A DNA stretch of 64,000 nucleotides from Rhizobium sp. SL86 (GCF_026672545.1 NZ_JAPPRJ010000001.1:1928001-1992000), one strand, 5' to 3'; numbered from the stretch's first letter, positions 43,638 through 53,968 are shown. The notes: generated by a model from the letters alone, not told the origin. Program-made: numbers and translations.

Positions 43638-44591
43638 TCAGAGGTTTCTGCCGATCTCGAGGAATTTCTGCCGGCGCGCTGAGCGCACGTCGTTCGGCGA
43701 CAGCTGGCCGAGTTCGGCGAGCGCCTGCTCGATGACCGTGCCGGCCGCATCGATGACGGTCTCCGGATCGCGGTGGGCACCGCCCAGCGGTTCGGGAATG
43801 ATGCCGTCGATGATGCCGAGCGCCTTCAGGTCTTCCGCCGTGATCTTCATGTTCGTCGCGGCTTCGCGGGCGCGGGTGGAGTCTCGCCACAGGATGGAGG
43901 CTGCACCTTCCGGCGAGATCACCGAATAGATCGAATGCTCCAGCATGTAGACCTTGTTGGCGGCCGCAATGGCAATTGCGCCGCCGGAGCCGCCTTCGCC
44001 GATGACGATCGAGATCATCGGCACACGCAGGCCGAGGCACATTTCCGTCGAACGGGCGATCGCTTCGGCCTGGCCGCGTTCTTCGGCGCCGACGCCCGGA
44101 TAGGCACCGGCGGTATCCACCAGCGAAATCACCGGCAGGCCGAACCGATCGGCCATTTCCATCACGCGGATGGCCTTGCGGTAACCTTCAGGCCGCGGGC
44201 TGCCGAAATTGTGCTTGATGCGCGACTTGGTGTCATTGCCCTTTTCCTGGCCGAGGATCGCGACCGGCTGGCCGCGGAAACGGCCGAGGCCGGCCTGGAT
44301 GGCGGCATCTTCGCCAAAGGAGCGGTCGCCGGCCAGCGGCGTGAATTCCGAAAACAGGCGCGCGGCGTAATCGACGAAATGCGGCCGCTGCGGATGGCGC
44401 GCGACCTGCGTCTTCTGCCAGGCGGACAGTTTCGAATAGATGTCCTGCATGGCTTCGCGCACGCGAACTTCAAGCCGCTGGATCTCGTCGGACGTGTCGA
44501 TGCTTTCATCTTCCGTCGCAAGCTTCTTCAGCTCGTGGATTTTGCCTTCCAGGTCGGAGATTGGCTTTTCGAAGTCGAGATAAGTCTGCAT
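43638..44591 (-). CDS. accA: Acetyl-CoA carboxylase carboxyltransferase alpha subunit
   Basis: Predicted 317-residue subunit that, with AccD, transfers CO2 from biotin carrier protein to acetyl-CoA, forming malonyl-CoA for fatty-acid synthesis. Conserved features are the N-terminal DFEKPISDLEGKI, RPHFVDYA, GDRSFGEDAAIQAGLGRF, VSLVDTAGAYPGVGAEERGQ and GEGGSGGAIAIAAAN. The length is typical of proteobacteria. An inverted repeat GCGCGGC / GCCGCGC without a T-run lies beyond the stop (about 43595-43625) and might end transcription. It follows xerD on the same strand with a 51-base gap. Confidence 0.97.
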   Translation of the reverse strand: MQTYLDFEKPISDLEGKIHELKKLATEDESIDTSDEIQRLEVRVREAMQDIYSKLSAWQKTQVARHPQRPHFVDYAARLFSEFTPLAGDRSFGEDAAIQAGLGRFRGQPVAILGQEKGNDTKSRIKHNFGSPRPEGYRKAIRVMEMADRFGLPVISLVDTAGAYPGVGAEERGQAEAIARSTEMCLGLRVPMISIVIGEGGSGGAIAIAAANKVYMLEHSIYSVISPEGAASILWRDSTRAREAATNMKITAEDLKALGIIDGIIPEPLGGAHRDPETVIDAAGTVIEQALAELGQLSPNDVRSARRQKFLEIGRNL

Positions 44592-44642
44592 GAGCTCCGT
44601 GTTCCGATCGTTCTTGCGGCCGGGCCGCCCTCCGCCCGGGCT

Positions 44643-45587
44643 CTAATCAGGGTTTTTGGCGCTTTTTGCAAGAGGGTGATGTGTTTCGACCACCTGCCGA
44701 AGCCGTTCCTCCAGCACATGTGTGTAGATCTGCGTTGTGGAAATGTCTGAATGTCCTAGCAGTTCCTGCACCACGCGCAGGTCTGCGCCATTCTGCAGAA
44801 GATGGCTGGCAAAGGCGTGGCGCAGCACATGCGGGGAGATGCTGGTGGCGCGAATGCCGGCGCGCGAGGCAAGATCCTTGAGATCCCGGGCAAAAACCTG
44901 GCGGGGCAGGTACCCCTCCTTGCCCGCCGAGGGAAACAGCCAGGGGCTTTCGGCAAGTCCCGCCTTCTCGGCGGCGGCACGCGCCTCTCCATAGGCGGCA
45001 AGCGCGCGGATGGCTGAACGGGAGAGCGGCACGAGCCGCTCCTTGTTGCCCTTGCCGCGGATCATCAGGAAACGTCCCTCCTGATCGAGCACCTTCGCGG
45101 GGAGCGACACGAGTTCGCTGACACGCATGCCGGTGGCATAAAGAAGCTCCAGCAATGCCAGCATGCGCAGGCGCAAAAGCTGGCCCGGACCTTCCGTGGC
45201 GGCCTCGGATGCGGCAAGTGCCAGAAGCCGGGTCACATCGTCCTCGCTGAGGATCTTCGGCAAAGCGCGCTGTTTCTTCGGTGCGTCGAGGATCGAGGTG
45301 GGATCGTCGCCGCGCAGGTTTTCCGCATAGAGAAACTTGTAGAACTGCCGCATGGCCGAAAGCCGCCTTGCCTGCGAGGAGGCGGCGAAACCCTGCGCCG
45401 TCAGATGGGCGAGATAGGCCGTGAGATCGCCAGGCGTGGCGGCGATCAGTGCAACCTTGCGGCCCTTCAGAAACAGATGCAGATCATCGAGATCACGCTG
45501 GTAGGATTCCAGCGTATTGTTGGCCGCGCCACGTTCGGCACTCATCATTTCCAGGAAGGCTTCCAGATGAGCGCGCGACAGATCCAT
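44643..45587 (-). CDS. xerD: Site-specific tyrosine recombinase XerD
   Basis: Predicted 314-residue recombinase of the type that resolves chromosome dimers at dif with XerC. The catalytic residues are visible: Arg 155 (ATGMRVSEL), Lys 179, His 253 and Arg 256 ([12 protein letters not shown]), His 279 ([15 protein letters not shown]) and the nucleophile Tyr 288. The length, core position next to aroK-aroB and accA, and lack of mobile-element context identify it as XerD and not a phage or integron integrase. Its ATG overlaps the stop of the small membrane protein gene by one base (TGATG). Confidence 0.95.
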   Translation of the reverse strand: MDLSRAHLEAFLEMMSAERGAANNTLESYQRDLDDLHLFLKGRKVALIAATPGDLTAYLAHLTAQGFAASSQARRLSAMRQFYKFLYAENLRGDDPTSILDAPKKQRALPKILSEDDVTRLLALAASEAATEGPGQLLRLRMLALLELLYATGMRVSELVSLPAKVLDQEGRFLMIRGKGNKERLVPLSRSAIRALAAYGEARAAAEKAGLAESPWLFPSAGKEGYLPRQVFARDLKDLASRAGIRATSISPHVLRHAFASHLLQNGADLRVVQELLGHSDISTTQIYTHVLEERLRQVVETHHPLAKSAKNPD

Positions 45588-45748
45588 CACTGCTGCTCGG
45601 TCTTGACCGGGTTCAGACGTTCGGACGGGATGCGGATGGTGACCTCGCGCTCCTTCGGCTCCACCAGGAAAACGAGCGCAACCATGCTTCCGTAGATCAG
45701 ACCGGCAATGATGCCGACGATGAAGAGGAAACGGAAAAGAGTGGGCAT
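45587..45748 (-). CDS. Small single-pass membrane protein upstream of xerD
   Basis: Predicted 53-residue protein with one membrane segment (about residues 5-30: [25 protein letters not shown]) and a charged C-terminal tail ([20 protein letters not shown]). It overlaps xerD by one base and is divergent from aroK. I start at MPTLFRF because the longer open frame would run through the aroK promoter. I recall similar small proteins at this place in rhizobial genomes but know no function. Confidence 0.72.
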   Translation of the reverse strand: MPTLFRFLFIVGIIAGLIYGSMVALVFLVEPKEREVTIRIPSERLNPVKTEQQ

Positions 45749-45907
45749 GGCGGACTCCGGCGCTTGCGCAGGCTTTATGCGAGATGTGGCGGATGAGTGC
45801 AAGAACCACCGCGCCGCCCTCGTTTTAGCACGGCGTGACTTGACGCTTCCTGCGCATTTGTCGATAGGGTGCGGGATAAGACTGCGAGAGGACAGCGATC
45901 GATCACG

Positions 45908-46522
45908 ATGCCCGATCTTGTTGAACATCTGACGGTGCCGATGACGCTGTCCGACCGCGCGCGTTCGGCGCTCGGCAAGCGCAACCTGATCTTTGTCGGG
46001 TTGATGGGAGCCGGCAAGTCGGTGATCGGCCGGCTCGTGGCGCAGCAGATGGGGCTGCCCTTCGTTGATACCGACGCGGAGATCGAGCGCGTCTCGCGCA
46101 TGACGATCCCCGAACTGTTCGAGGCCTATGGCGAAGCGGAGTTCCGGGCGCTGGAGACGCGCGTGGTCGAACGCCTGCTGCGCTCGGGCCCGCGGGTGGT
46201 GTCGACGGGCGGTGGTGCCTTTATCAACGAACGCACGCGCGCCTGCATCAAATCCGGCGGTTTGTCGTTATGGCTCAGAGCCGATCTCGACACGCTGTGG
46301 GAACGCGTCAACAAGCGCAACAACCGTCCGCTGCTGAAGACGGAAAACCCGAAGCAGACGCTGGAGAACCTGATGACCCAGCGATACCCGATTTATGCGG
46401 AGGCGGACGTGACGGTGGATTCCCGCGATGTTCGCAAGGAGACCATGGCCAACGAGGTGCTTTCCGTGATTGCCGCCATGGCGAAGGAAAATGAAGCCGA
46501 TGACAAGCGAAACGAGCTGTAA
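45908..46522 (+). CDS. aroK: Shikimate kinase
   Basis: Predicted 204-residue kinase phosphorylating shikimate at the 3-hydroxyl. Walker A is GLMGAGKS (residues 31-38). The shikimate-binding DTDAEIE, the aspartate/arginine region FRALETRVV and the STGGGAF loop follow. A 20-residue N-terminal extension before the core is common in rhizobia. The ATG at 45908 has GAGAGGA about 10 bases upstream. Its 3' end overlaps aroB by 23 bases, so aroK-aroB-CorC-like genes form one operon for aromatic amino-acid synthesis plus a membrane protein. Confidence 0.96.
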   Translation: MPDLVEHLTVPMTLSDRARSALGKRNLIFVGLMGAGKSVIGRLVAQQMGLPFVDTDAEIERVSRMTIPELFEAYGEAEFRALETRVVERLLRSGPRVVSTGGGAFINERTRACIKSGGLSLWLRADLDTLWERVNKRNNRPLLKTENPKQTLENLMTQRYPIYAEADVTVDSRDVRKETMANEVLSVIAAMAKENEADDKRNEL

Positions 46523-47633
46523 TCCCGAACGCATCGTGCATGTGCCGCTCGGCGAGCGCGCTTATGATATCCTGATCGGGCCGGATCTCATCTCCCATGC
46601 CGGCGGCGAGATCACCTCGCGGCTGAAGGGCCGTCGTGCTGCGATCGTGACGGATGAGCACGTCGCACCGCTCTATCTCGACCAGTTGATGGACAGCCTG
46701 CAGACCGATGGCATCGAAGCGGTGTCGCTGACGCTGCCGGCGGGCGAAAAGACCAAAAGCGTCGAACCTCTGATGGCCGTCTGCGACATGGCGCTGACGG
46801 CGCGCATCGAGCGCAATGATTGTATCATCGCCCTTGGCGGCGGGGTGATCGGCGATCTCGCCGGTTTTGCCGCCGGCATCGTGCGTCGCGGCGTGCGTTT
46901 CGTGCAGATCCCGACGACGCTCCTGTCGCAGGTCGATTCCTCCGTCGGCGGCAAGACCGGCATCAATACGCGCCACGGCAAGAACCTGCTCGGCGTCTTC
47001 CACCAGCCGGACCTGGTTCTGTCGGATACCAGCGCGCTCGATACCTTGAGCGAACGGGAATTCCGCGCCGGTTATGCGGAAGTCGCGAAATACGGGCTGA
47101 TCGACAAGCCGGGTTTCTTCGACTGGCTGGAGAAGAACTGGCAGGATGTGTTTTCAGGCGGTGCCGCGCGGGCGGAAGCGATCGCGATCAGCTGCCAGGC
47201 CAAGGCCGATGTGGTGGTCGAGGACGAGCGCGAGGCGGGACGTCGGGCGCTTTTGAACCTTGGCCACACCTTCGGCCATGCGTTGGAAGCGGCAACGCAG
47301 TATGACAGCCGACGGCTGGTGCATGGCGAGGGCGTTGCGATCGGCATGGTGCTCGCGCATCGTTTTTCGGCGCGCATGAACCTTGCGAGCCCCGATGACG
47401 CGAAACGCGTCGAGGCGCATCTGAAGGCCGTCGGCCTGCCGACGGTTATCTCCGACATTCCGGGAGACTTGCCGCCGACTGACGTACTGCTCGATGCCAT
47501 CGCCCAGGACAAAAAGGTCAAGAGCGGCCGGCTGACCTTCATTCTCACGCACGGCATCGGCCAGTCGTTCATTGCCGATGACGTGCCGATTTCCGAAGTC
47601 CGGTCCTTCCTCGAGGAAACACGAAACGGCTGA
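46500..47633 (+). CDS. aroB: 3-dehydroquinate synthase
   Basis: Predicted 377-residue NAD- and zinc-dependent enzyme of the shikimate pathway, converting DAHP to 3-dehydroquinate. Conserved parts are ERAYDILIGPDLI, ALGGGVIGDLAGFAAGIVRRG, PTTLLSQVDSSVGGKTGIN, the metal-binding YAEVAKYG and NLGHTFGHALE. I start at MTSETSCNPERIV (46500). The in-frame ATG at 46491 has AAGGA three bases before it and is an alternative. The stop codon shares a base with the next start (TGATG). Confidence 0.96.
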   Translation: MTSETSCNPERIVHVPLGERAYDILIGPDLISHAGGEITSRLKGRRAAIVTDEHVAPLYLDQLMDSLQTDGIEAVSLTLPAGEKTKSVEPLMAVCDMALTARIERNDCIIALGGGVIGDLAGFAAGIVRRGVRFVQIPTTLLSQVDSSVGGKTGINTRHGKNLLGVFHQPDLVLSDTSALDTLSEREFRAGYAEVAKYGLIDKPGFFDWLEKNWQDVFSGGAARAEAIAISCQAKADVVVEDEREAGRRALLNLGHTFGHALEAATQYDSRRLVHGEGVAIGMVLAHRFSARMNLASPDDAKRVEAHLKAVGLPTVISDIPGDLPPTDVLLDAIAQDKKVKSGRLTFILTHGIGQSFIADDVPISEVRSFLEETRNG

Positions 47634-48937
47634 TGTTGCAAACTTTGCTCGCCACTCTCGCCGAATATTGGCTGACGATCATCTCGATCCTCGGCCTGAT
47701 CATGGCGTCCGCCTTCTTCTCCGGCTCCGAGACGGCGCTGACGGCCGCCTCGCGGGCCCGCATGCACACGCTGGAGAGCAATGGCGATGAAAGGGCGGGT
47801 CTGGTCAGCCAGCTGATCGAACGGCGTGACCGGTTGATCGGGGCGCTCCTGATCGGCAACAACCTCGTCAACATTCTCGCCTCGTCGTTGACGACGAGCC
47901 TGTTCCTCGGCCTGTTCGGACAGACGGGTGTTGCGGTGGCGACCATCGTCATGACCGTGCTGCTCGTGGTCTTCTCCGAAGTGCTGCCAAAGAGCTGGGC
48001 GATTTCCTCGCCGGACCGGTTTGCCATGTTCGTGGCGCCGGCGGTGCGTATCTTTGTCGGCATTGCCGGGCCCTTGTCGAGCGGCGTCAATGCCATCGTG
48101 CGGCTTCTCCTGTCGCTCTTCGGCGTCAACCTGTCTCGCGAGACGTCGATGCTGACGGCCCATGAGGAGCTGCGCGGCGCGCTGGATCTCCTGCACCGGG
48201 AAGGCTCCTTCATCAAGGCCGACCGCGACCGCCTGGGCGGGCTGCTCGACCTGGAAGAGCTGGAAGTGTCGGACGTGATGAAGCACCGCACGGCCATGCG
48301 GGCTATCAATGCGGATGACCCGCCGGAGGTGGTGGTGCGCACGGTGCTGGAAAGCCCGTTCACCCGCATGCCGCTGTGGCGCAACACGACGGAAAACATC
48401 ATCGGCGTGGTGCATGCCAAGGATCTCCTGCGTGCGCTCGCCGAGCCGGACATGGAGCCGCGCGATCTCGACATCGTCAAAATCGCCCAGAAGCCGTGGT
48501 TCGTGCCGGATACGACGAGCCTGAAGGACCAGCTCAACGCCTTCCTGCGCCGCAAGGTGCATTTCGCCGTCGTCGTCGACGAATATGGCGAGGTGCAGGG
48601 TATCGTGACCCTGGAAGACATCCTGGAAGAGATTGTCGGCGACATCGCCGACGAACACGATCTCGAGATCCAGGGCGTGCGTCAGGAAGCGGACGGTTCG
48701 ATCGTCGTGGATGGCTCGGTGCCGATCCGTGACCTCAACCGGGCACTCGACTGGAACCTGCCGGACGAAGAGGCGACGACGATCGCCGGCCTCGTCATCC
48801 ACGAATCGAAGCTCATCCCGCAGGAGCGGCAGAGCTTTACCTTCCACGGCAAACGGTTCACGGTGATGAAGCGGGAGAAGAACCGCATCACCCGGCTGCG
48901 CATTCGCCCGGCGGAAGACATCCCGCTGCAGACCTGA
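47633..48937 (+). CDS. HlyC/CorC (CNNM/DUF21) family membrane transporter-like protein
   Basis: Predicted 434-residue inner-membrane protein. The N-terminal DUF21/CNNM domain (about residues 1-190) has four hydrophobic segments with the signature ASAFFSGSETALTAASRAR. A CBS pair (about 205-335: LEELEVSDVMKHRTAM, FAVVVDEYGEVQGIVTLEDI) follows, and a CorC/HlyC transporter-associated domain ends the protein (350-430). Relatives are linked to magnesium or cobalt efflux. It overlaps aroB by one base, an association common in rhizobia but without known biochemical reason. Confidence 0.93.
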   Translation: MLQTLLATLAEYWLTIISILGLIMASAFFSGSETALTAASRARMHTLESNGDERAGLVSQLIERRDRLIGALLIGNNLVNILASSLTTSLFLGLFGQTGVAVATIVMTVLLVVFSEVLPKSWAISSPDRFAMFVAPAVRIFVGIAGPLSSGVNAIVRLLLSLFGVNLSRETSMLTAHEELRGALDLLHREGSFIKADRDRLGGLLDLEELEVSDVMKHRTAMRAINADDPPEVVVRTVLESPFTRMPLWRNTTENIIGVVHAKDLLRALAEPDMEPRDLDIVKIAQKPWFVPDTTSLKDQLNAFLRRKVHFAVVVDEYGEVQGIVTLEDILEEIVGDIADEHDLEIQGVRQEADGSIVVDGSVPIRDLNRALDWNLPDEEATTIAGLVIHESKLIPQERQSFTFHGKRFTVMKREKNRITRLRIRPAEDIPLQT

Positions 48938-48949
48938 CCGGCGGACAGA

Positions 48950-49231
48950 TTACCAGCGCGTTGGTTCGCCAGGGGCCGTAGCCTCGATGGCGAGCGCATG
49001 GAGGCCGGCATCCAGCTCCGGCTTCAGCAGTTCGTTGATCAGCCGGTGGCGCTGCAGCCGGCCCAGACCTTCGAGTTTTTCCGAGACGACCCGCACCCGC
49101 ATGTGGGTCTCGCCGGTTCCGGTGATATCCGGCTGGTGGCCGGCATGGTGATGGCTCTCGTCGATCACCTCCAGCCGCACGGGGGCAAGCTGGCTGGCGA
49201 GGATCGATTCGATGCGTGAACGGACGGACAT
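48950..49231 (-). CDS. BolA-family protein
   Basis: Predicted 93-residue protein with the BolA fold: RIESILASQLAPVRLEVIDES followed by the conserved HMRVRVVSEKLEGLGRLQRHRL region and ending in a short C-terminal tail. BolA-type proteins pair with monothiol glutaredoxins in iron-sulfur and iron homeostasis and can act as regulators. I start at MSVRSRIESIL; upstream sequence in the frame lacks family similarity. It is divergent from the J-domain gene and convergent with the CorC-like gene. Confidence 0.92.
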   Translation of the reverse strand: MSVRSRIESILASQLAPVRLEVIDESHHHAGHQPDITGTGETHMRVRVVSEKLEGLGRLQRHRLINELLKPELDAGLHALAIEATAPGEPTRW

Positions 49232-49332
49232 GAGGCTCTTTCCGGATCGCCAAGAGGGGGTCCCAGAAAGCAGCAACAAACCGCTTTGTCAATTCTTGTC
49301 CTGCCTGTGGCGGCACCCCATAATGTGGCGAG

Positions 49333-49959
49333 ATGAAACTGGATTCCAAATACTTCGATCGCATCCGGACGCGCCGGAAACGGGAGCAGGAATCGGTGCC
49401 GCAGGCGCCGACCTGCCAGTGGGACGGGTGCGACAAACCGGGCGCGCATCGCGCACCCGTGGGGCGCAACGCCGAAGGCCAGTTTTTCCTGTTCTGCTTC
49501 GAGCACGTCAAGGAATACAACAAGGGCTACAACTACTTCTCCGGCCTTTCCGACAACGAGATCGCGCGCTACCAGAAGGAGGCGATCACCGGTCATCGCC
49601 CCACCTGGACGGTTGGCGTGAACAAGGCGGCGAAGGATGCGCCCATCCATGCGACGATGCGCTCCGGCTCTGCCCAGAGCTACCAGCGGGTCAAGGATCC
49701 GTTCGGTTTCGTGCGCGAGGGGCACATGGGCGGCCGCACCGCCCAGCCGGCCGTGCGAAAATTGAAGACACTTGAAGCCAAAGCTTTCGACACAATGGGC
49801 TTGACGGCGGGCGCAACAGCGCCAGAAATCAAGAGCCGCTACAAGGAACTGGTCAAGAAGCACCATCCGGACGCGAATGGCGGCGATCGCGGCTCGGAGG
49901 AACGTTTTCGGGCTGTCGTGCAAGCCTACCAATTGTTAAAGCAGTCCGGTTTCTGCTAA
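49333..49959 (+). CDS. J-domain protein with N-terminal Cys/His motif
   Basis: Predicted 208-residue DnaJ-type co-chaperone. The C-terminal J domain (about residues 150-206) has the HPD motif at 178-180 in KKHHPDANGG. The N-terminal part contains Cys 28, Cys 33, His 39, Cys 55 and His 58 (TCQWDGCDKPGAH, LFCFEH), which could bind zinc. The domain order, J domain at the C terminus, differs from canonical DnaJ. It precedes cobS and cobT by 74 bases on the same strand. This neighbour relation recurs in rhizobia; a role in cobaltochelatase assembly is conceivable but unproven. Confidence 0.9.
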   Translation: MKLDSKYFDRIRTRRKREQESVPQAPTCQWDGCDKPGAHRAPVGRNAEGQFFLFCFEHVKEYNKGYNYFSGLSDNEIARYQKEAITGHRPTWTVGVNKAAKDAPIHATMRSGSAQSYQRVKDPFGFVREGHMGGRTAQPAVRKLKTLEAKAFDTMGLTAGATAPEIKSRYKELVKKHHPDANGGDRGSEERFRAVVQAYQLLKQSGFC

Positions 49960-50033
49960 GCCGTTCTGGTGCAAGGCAACATGGCAGCGAATGATTGCGG
50001 CCGGACCGTTTCCCGGTGCGGCGTGGAGTGGTG

Positions 50034-51026
50034 ATGAGCAAAATCGATCTTGATATTTCAAACCTCCCGGACACGACGGTCTCTGTCCGGGACGTCTTCG
50101 GCATTGATACGGATCTGCGGGTTCCGGCCTACAGCAATGGCGACCCCTACGTTCCGGACCTCGATCCTGACTATCTGTTTGACCGCGACACAACGCTCGC
50201 CATCCTGGCTGGCTTCGCGCACAACCGTCGCGTGATGGTGTCCGGTTTCCACGGCACGGGCAAATCGACGCATATCGAGCAGGTGGCAGCGCGCCTTAAC
50301 TGGCCGTGCGTGCGCGTCAACCTCGACAGCCATGTCAGCCGTATCGACCTCGTCGGCAAGGACGCGATCGTTCTTAAGGACGGCAAGCAGGTCACCGAAT
50401 TCAAGGACGGCATCCTGCCCTGGGCCTACCAGCACAATGTTGCGCTCGTCTTCGACGAATACGATGCCGGCCGCCCGGACGTGATGTTCGTTATCCAGCG
50501 CGTATTGGAAAGCTCCGGCCGTCTGACCCTGCTCGACCAGAGCCGCGTCATCCGTCCTCACCCTGCCTTCCGCCTGTTTGCGACGGCCAACACCGTTGGC
50601 CTCGGCGATACGACCGGCCTCTATCACGGCACGCAGCAGATCAACCAGGCACAGATGGACCGCTGGTCGATCGTGACGACGCTGAACTACCTGCCGCACG
50701 AGAAGGAAGTCGATATCGTTGCCGCCAAGGTAAAAAGCTTCGGTGCCACCGCGCAGGGCCGCGAAACCGTCTCCAAGATGGTGCGCGTCGCCGACATGAC
50801 GCGCTCGGCCTTCATCAACGGCGATCTTTCGACCGTCATGAGCCCGCGTACCGTCATCACCTGGGCGGAAAATGCGGAAATCTTCGGCGATGTCGCCTTC
50901 GCCTTCCGCATCACCTTCCTCAACAAGTGTGACGAGCTGGAGCGGACGCTGGTGGCCGAGCAGTATCAGCGGGCCTTCGGTGTGGAACTGAAGGAAAGCG
51001 CTGCGAACATCGTTCTCGGAGCGTGA
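50034..51026 (+). CDS. cobS: Cobaltochelatase subunit CobS
   Basis: Predicted 330-residue AAA+ ATPase subunit of the aerobic cobaltochelatase (CobNST), which inserts cobalt into hydrogenobyrinate a,c-diamide. Walker A is GFHGTGKST (residues 71-79) and Walker [10 protein letters not shown] (136-144). The sensor region [14 protein letters not shown] and the C-terminal [13 protein letters not shown] are typical. The start follows GGAG. It is 31 bases upstream of cobT and the two form a stable chaperone-like complex. The product cobalamin is the cofactor of the methylmalonyl-CoA mutase encoded earlier in the window. Confidence 0.97.
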   Translation: MSKIDLDISNLPDTTVSVRDVFGIDTDLRVPAYSNGDPYVPDLDPDYLFDRDTTLAILAGFAHNRRVMVSGFHGTGKSTHIEQVAARLNWPCVRVNLDSHVSRIDLVGKDAIVLKDGKQVTEFKDGILPWAYQHNVALVFDEYDAGRPDVMFVIQRVLESSGRLTLLDQSRVIRPHPAFRLFATANTVGLGDTTGLYHGTQQINQAQMDRWSIVTTLNYLPHEKEVDIVAAKVKSFGATAQGRETVSKMVRVADMTRSAFINGDLSTVMSPRTVITWAENAEIFGDVAFAFRITFLNKCDELERTLVAEQYQRAFGVELKESAANIVLGA

Positions 51027-51057
51027 CGCAGCAGGAACGGCATACAAGGTAAAGACA

Positions 51058-52956
51058 ATGGCAGGCCGCGGCGACAATACGAAGGCAAAAACAGGCGGAC
51101 CAGTGGACACCGAGCCGTTGCGCCGGGCGATCACCGGCTGCGTGCGTTCGATTGCCGGCAGCGGCGAGGTGGAGGTTTCCTTCGCCAACGAGCGGCCGGG
51201 CATGGCGGGTGATCGCATCCGCCTGCCGGAAATCTCCAAGCGTCCGACGGCGCACGAGCTTGCGGTGACCCGCGGGCTCGGCGATTCCATGGCGCTGCGG
51301 CTCGCCTGCCATGATACCAACGTCCATGCCACCATGTCGCCGCAGGGCACCGATGCACGCGCCGTGTTTGATGCCGTCGAGCAGGCGCGTGTCGAATCGC
51401 TTGGCGCGCTGCGTATGGCGGGCGTTGCCTCCAACCTCAACAGCATGAATGCCGAGAAATACTCCAAGGCCAACTTCACCGGCGTTGACCGGCAGGAAGA
51501 TGCGCCGATCGGCGAGGCCATGGCCATGCTGGTGCGCGAAAAGCTGACCGGCACCAAGCCGCCGGCCAGCGCTGGCAAGGTTCTCGATCTGTGGCGTCCC
51601 TTTTTTGATGAGAAGGTCGGCAAGGATCTCGACAACCTGAAGGGCGTCGTTGACGACCAGCAGGCTTTCGGCAAGCTCGTGCGCCACATGCTCTCCTCCA
51701 TGCAGATGGCGGAGGATTACGGCGACGAGGAAAACCAGCCGGAGGAGATGGAGAACGAGAACGACGAGGAGCAGCCGCGTAGCAACGAGACCGAAAACGA
51801 AGAGGTCGAGGAAGATGCGGGCTCCGATGCGGCCCCGGCCGAGGAGAGCCAGGCCGCGGAAGAGCAGCTCGACGAAGGCGAAATGGACGGCGCGGAAATC
51901 TCCGACGATGACATGTCGGATGAGGACGACGACCAGTCCGAGACGCCAGGCGAAACCAAACGGCCGAACCTGCCCTTCGACGATTTCAACGAGAAGGTCG
52001 ATTACCACATCTTCACGGAGGCCTTCGACGAGGAGATCACCGCCGAGGAACTCTGCGACGAGGCGGAACTGGAGCGCCTGCGCGCCTTTCTCGACAAGCA
52101 GCTTTCGCATCTGCAGGGTGCGGTCGGGCGCCTGGCGAACCGCCTGCAGCGCCGCCTGATGGCGCAGCAGAACCGCTCCTGGGATTTCGACCTGGAAGAA
52201 GGGTATCTCGATCCGGCCCGCCTGGTGCGTCTGGTGATCGATCCCATGCAGCCGCTCTCCTTCAAGCGGGAACGCGACACGCAGTTCCGCGATACGGTCG
52301 TCTCGCTCGTCATCGACAATTCCGGCTCGATGCGCGGACGTCCGATCACGGTGGCGGCCACCTGCGCCGATATTCTCGCCCGCACGCTGGAACGCTGCGG
52401 CGTGAAGGTGGAAATCCTCGGTTTCACCACCAAAGCGTGGAAGGGCGGCCAGAGCCGCGAACAGTGGCTGGCCAACGGCAAGCCGCCGACGCCCGGTCGC
52501 CTCAACGACCTGCGCCACATCGTCTACAAGGCGGCGGATGCGCCCTGGCGCCGCTCGCGCCGCAATCTCGGCCTGATGATGCGCGAGGGCCTGCTGAAGG
52601 AAAACATCGACGGCGAAGCGCTGATGTGGGCGCACAACCGCCTGATCGGCCGGCCTGAGCAGCGCAAGATCCTGATGATGATCTCCGACGGTGCGCCGGT
52701 GGATGATTCCACGCTTTCGGTCAATCCGGGCAATTATCTTGAACGGCACCTGCGTGCCGTGATCGACCAGATCGAAAACCGCTCGCCTGTCGAACTTCTG
52801 GCGATCGGCATCGGCCATGATGTGACGCGTTATTATCGCCGCGCTGTCACCATCGTCGATGCGGACGAGCTGGCGGGTGCGATGACCGAACAGCTTGCCT
52901 CGCTCTTCGACGAGAAGGCCGGTACGGGTCGCGGTCGTCTGCGGCGCGCGGGCTGA
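51058..52956 (+). CDS. cobT: Cobaltochelatase subunit CobT
   Basis: Predicted 632-residue partner of CobS. The N-terminal domain is followed by a strongly acidic low-complexity stretch (about residues 222-305, rich in Glu and Asp), as known in CobT. A von Willebrand factor A domain at the C terminus carries the metal-ion site DNSGSM (420-425) and [10 protein letters not shown]. CobT joins CobS in a two-tiered ring that drives CobN. Its length matches rhizobial CobT. The secreted phytase-esterase-like gene begins nine bases after its stop. Confidence 0.97.
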   Translation: MAGRGDNTKAKTGGPVDTEPLRRAITGCVRSIAGSGEVEVSFANERPGMAGDRIRLPEISKRPTAHELAVTRGLGDSMALRLACHDTNVHATMSPQGTDARAVFDAVEQARVESLGALRMAGVASNLNSMNAEKYSKANFTGVDRQEDAPIGEAMAMLVREKLTGTKPPASAGKVLDLWRPFFDEKVGKDLDNLKGVVDDQQAFGKLVRHMLSSMQMAEDYGDEENQPEEMENENDEEQPRSNETENEEVEEDAGSDAAPAEESQAAEEQLDEGEMDGAEISDDDMSDEDDDQSETPGETKRPNLPFDDFNEKVDYHIFTEAFDEEITAEELCDEAELERLRAFLDKQLSHLQGAVGRLANRLQRRLMAQQNRSWDFDLEEGYLDPARLVRLVIDPMQPLSFKRERDTQFRDTVVSLVIDNSGSMRGRPITVAATCADILARTLERCGVKVEILGFTTKAWKGGQSREQWLANGKPPTPGRLNDLRHIVYKAADAPWRRSRRNLGLMMREGLLKENIDGEALMWAHNRLIGRPEQRKILMMISDGAPVDDSTLSVNPGNYLERHLRAVIDQIENRSPVELLAIGIGHDVTRYYRRAVTIVDADELAGAMTEQLASLFDEKAGTGRGRLRRAG

Positions 52957-52964
52957 CGGGCCGG

Positions 52965-53963
52965 ATGGCGAGCAAGCCGCTTTTCTCCGCGCTGCTTCTG
53001 GCAACGACGATGTGGATCAGCCCTACTGCCTGGGCTGATCCCCTCATTGCACCCGTTCAATCCAAGCTGCTCTCCAACTTCAAGCCGGGGTCCGACGAGA
53101 CCCGTTTCGGCGCTTTCGAATTTCTGGGCGGCATCGAGTTCACCTCCAGTGAAAAGCTGATGGGGTCGATCTCCAGCCTGCGCTTCCGGCCGGACGGAGA
53201 GCATTTCGTCGCCGTGCTCGATACCGGTCACTGGCTGACCGGTGCGATCACCCGCAATGTCGATGGCCGTCTGTCCGGCCTCTCGGATGTGACGATTGCG
53301 CCGATGCTGGATGCCCGTGGCGCGGAACCCCGCTACAAGGGCGACATGGATGCGGAAGGGGTGGCGCTGCGTGAGGGCGAGGTGCTGGTGAGCTATGAGC
53401 GCACGCACCGCGTGGATACCTATCCCGATCCGGGCTTTGAGGCGGCCCGGCCGAACGGCACTCTGCCGATCCTGATCCCGGTGCGGGAGCTGCGCGGCAA
53501 TGGTGGTCTCGAGACGATTGCCGTGGCGCCGTCTGAGAGCGCGCTGAAGGGGGCTGCCATCACCATTGCCGAGCGCAGTGTGGATCGCGACGGCAATCTG
53601 TTTGCCGCCATTCTGGAAGGGCCCCTGAAGGGCCAGTTCAAGGTGAAGCGGAACGACCCCTGGGATGTGACTGACGGGGTCTTCCTGCCCTCCGGCGATC
53701 TCCTGCTGCTCGAGCGCCGCTTCAGCTTCATCGGCGGGGTGGGGATGCGCATTCGCCGCGTTTCCGGCGAGACCATTCGTCCCGGTGCGTTGATCGACGG
53801 CCCGGTGCTGCTGGAGGCCGACATGGGGTTCCAGATCGACAATATGGAAGGCATCGACGTGATAACGGGCGCCGATGGGCGCCCGCATATCCTGCTTGTC
53901 TCGGATGACAATCATTCCATCCTGCAGCGGAACGTGATGCTGGAGTTCCGCCTGGTGGAGTGA
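52965..53963 (+). CDS. Secreted esterase-like/phytase-like protein
   Basis: Predicted 332-residue protein with an N-terminal signal peptide (SALLLATTMWISPTAWADP), so it should be periplasmic. The body shows the esterase-like activity of phytase domain, a beta-propeller type: GGIEFTSSEKLMGSISSLRF, HFVAVLDTGHWLTGAI, DMDAEGVAL, VSYERTHRVDTY, NMEGIDVITGADGR and LVSDDNHSI. The substrate is unknown. It is tightly linked to cobT (nine-base gap) but has no evident role in cobalamin synthesis. It converges with yhhQ five bases apart. Confidence 0.87.
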   Translation: MASKPLFSALLLATTMWISPTAWADPLIAPVQSKLLSNFKPGSDETRFGAFEFLGGIEFTSSEKLMGSISSLRFRPDGEHFVAVLDTGHWLTGAITRNVDGRLSGLSDVTIAPMLDARGAEPRYKGDMDAEGVALREGEVLVSYERTHRVDTYPDPGFEAARPNGTLPILIPVRELRGNGGLETIAVAPSESALKGAAITIAERSVDRDGNLFAAILEGPLKGQFKVKRNDPWDVTDGVFLPSGDLLLLERRFSFIGGVGMRIRRVSGETIRPGALIDGPVLLEADMGFQIDNMEGIDVITGADGRPHILLVSDDNHSILQRNVMLEFRLVE

Positions 53964-53968
53964 TCCGC

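Noticed and set aside
50920..53004. A 694-codon minus-strand frame opposite cobT
   Set aside because: Shadow of cobT; no start context and no recognisable domain.
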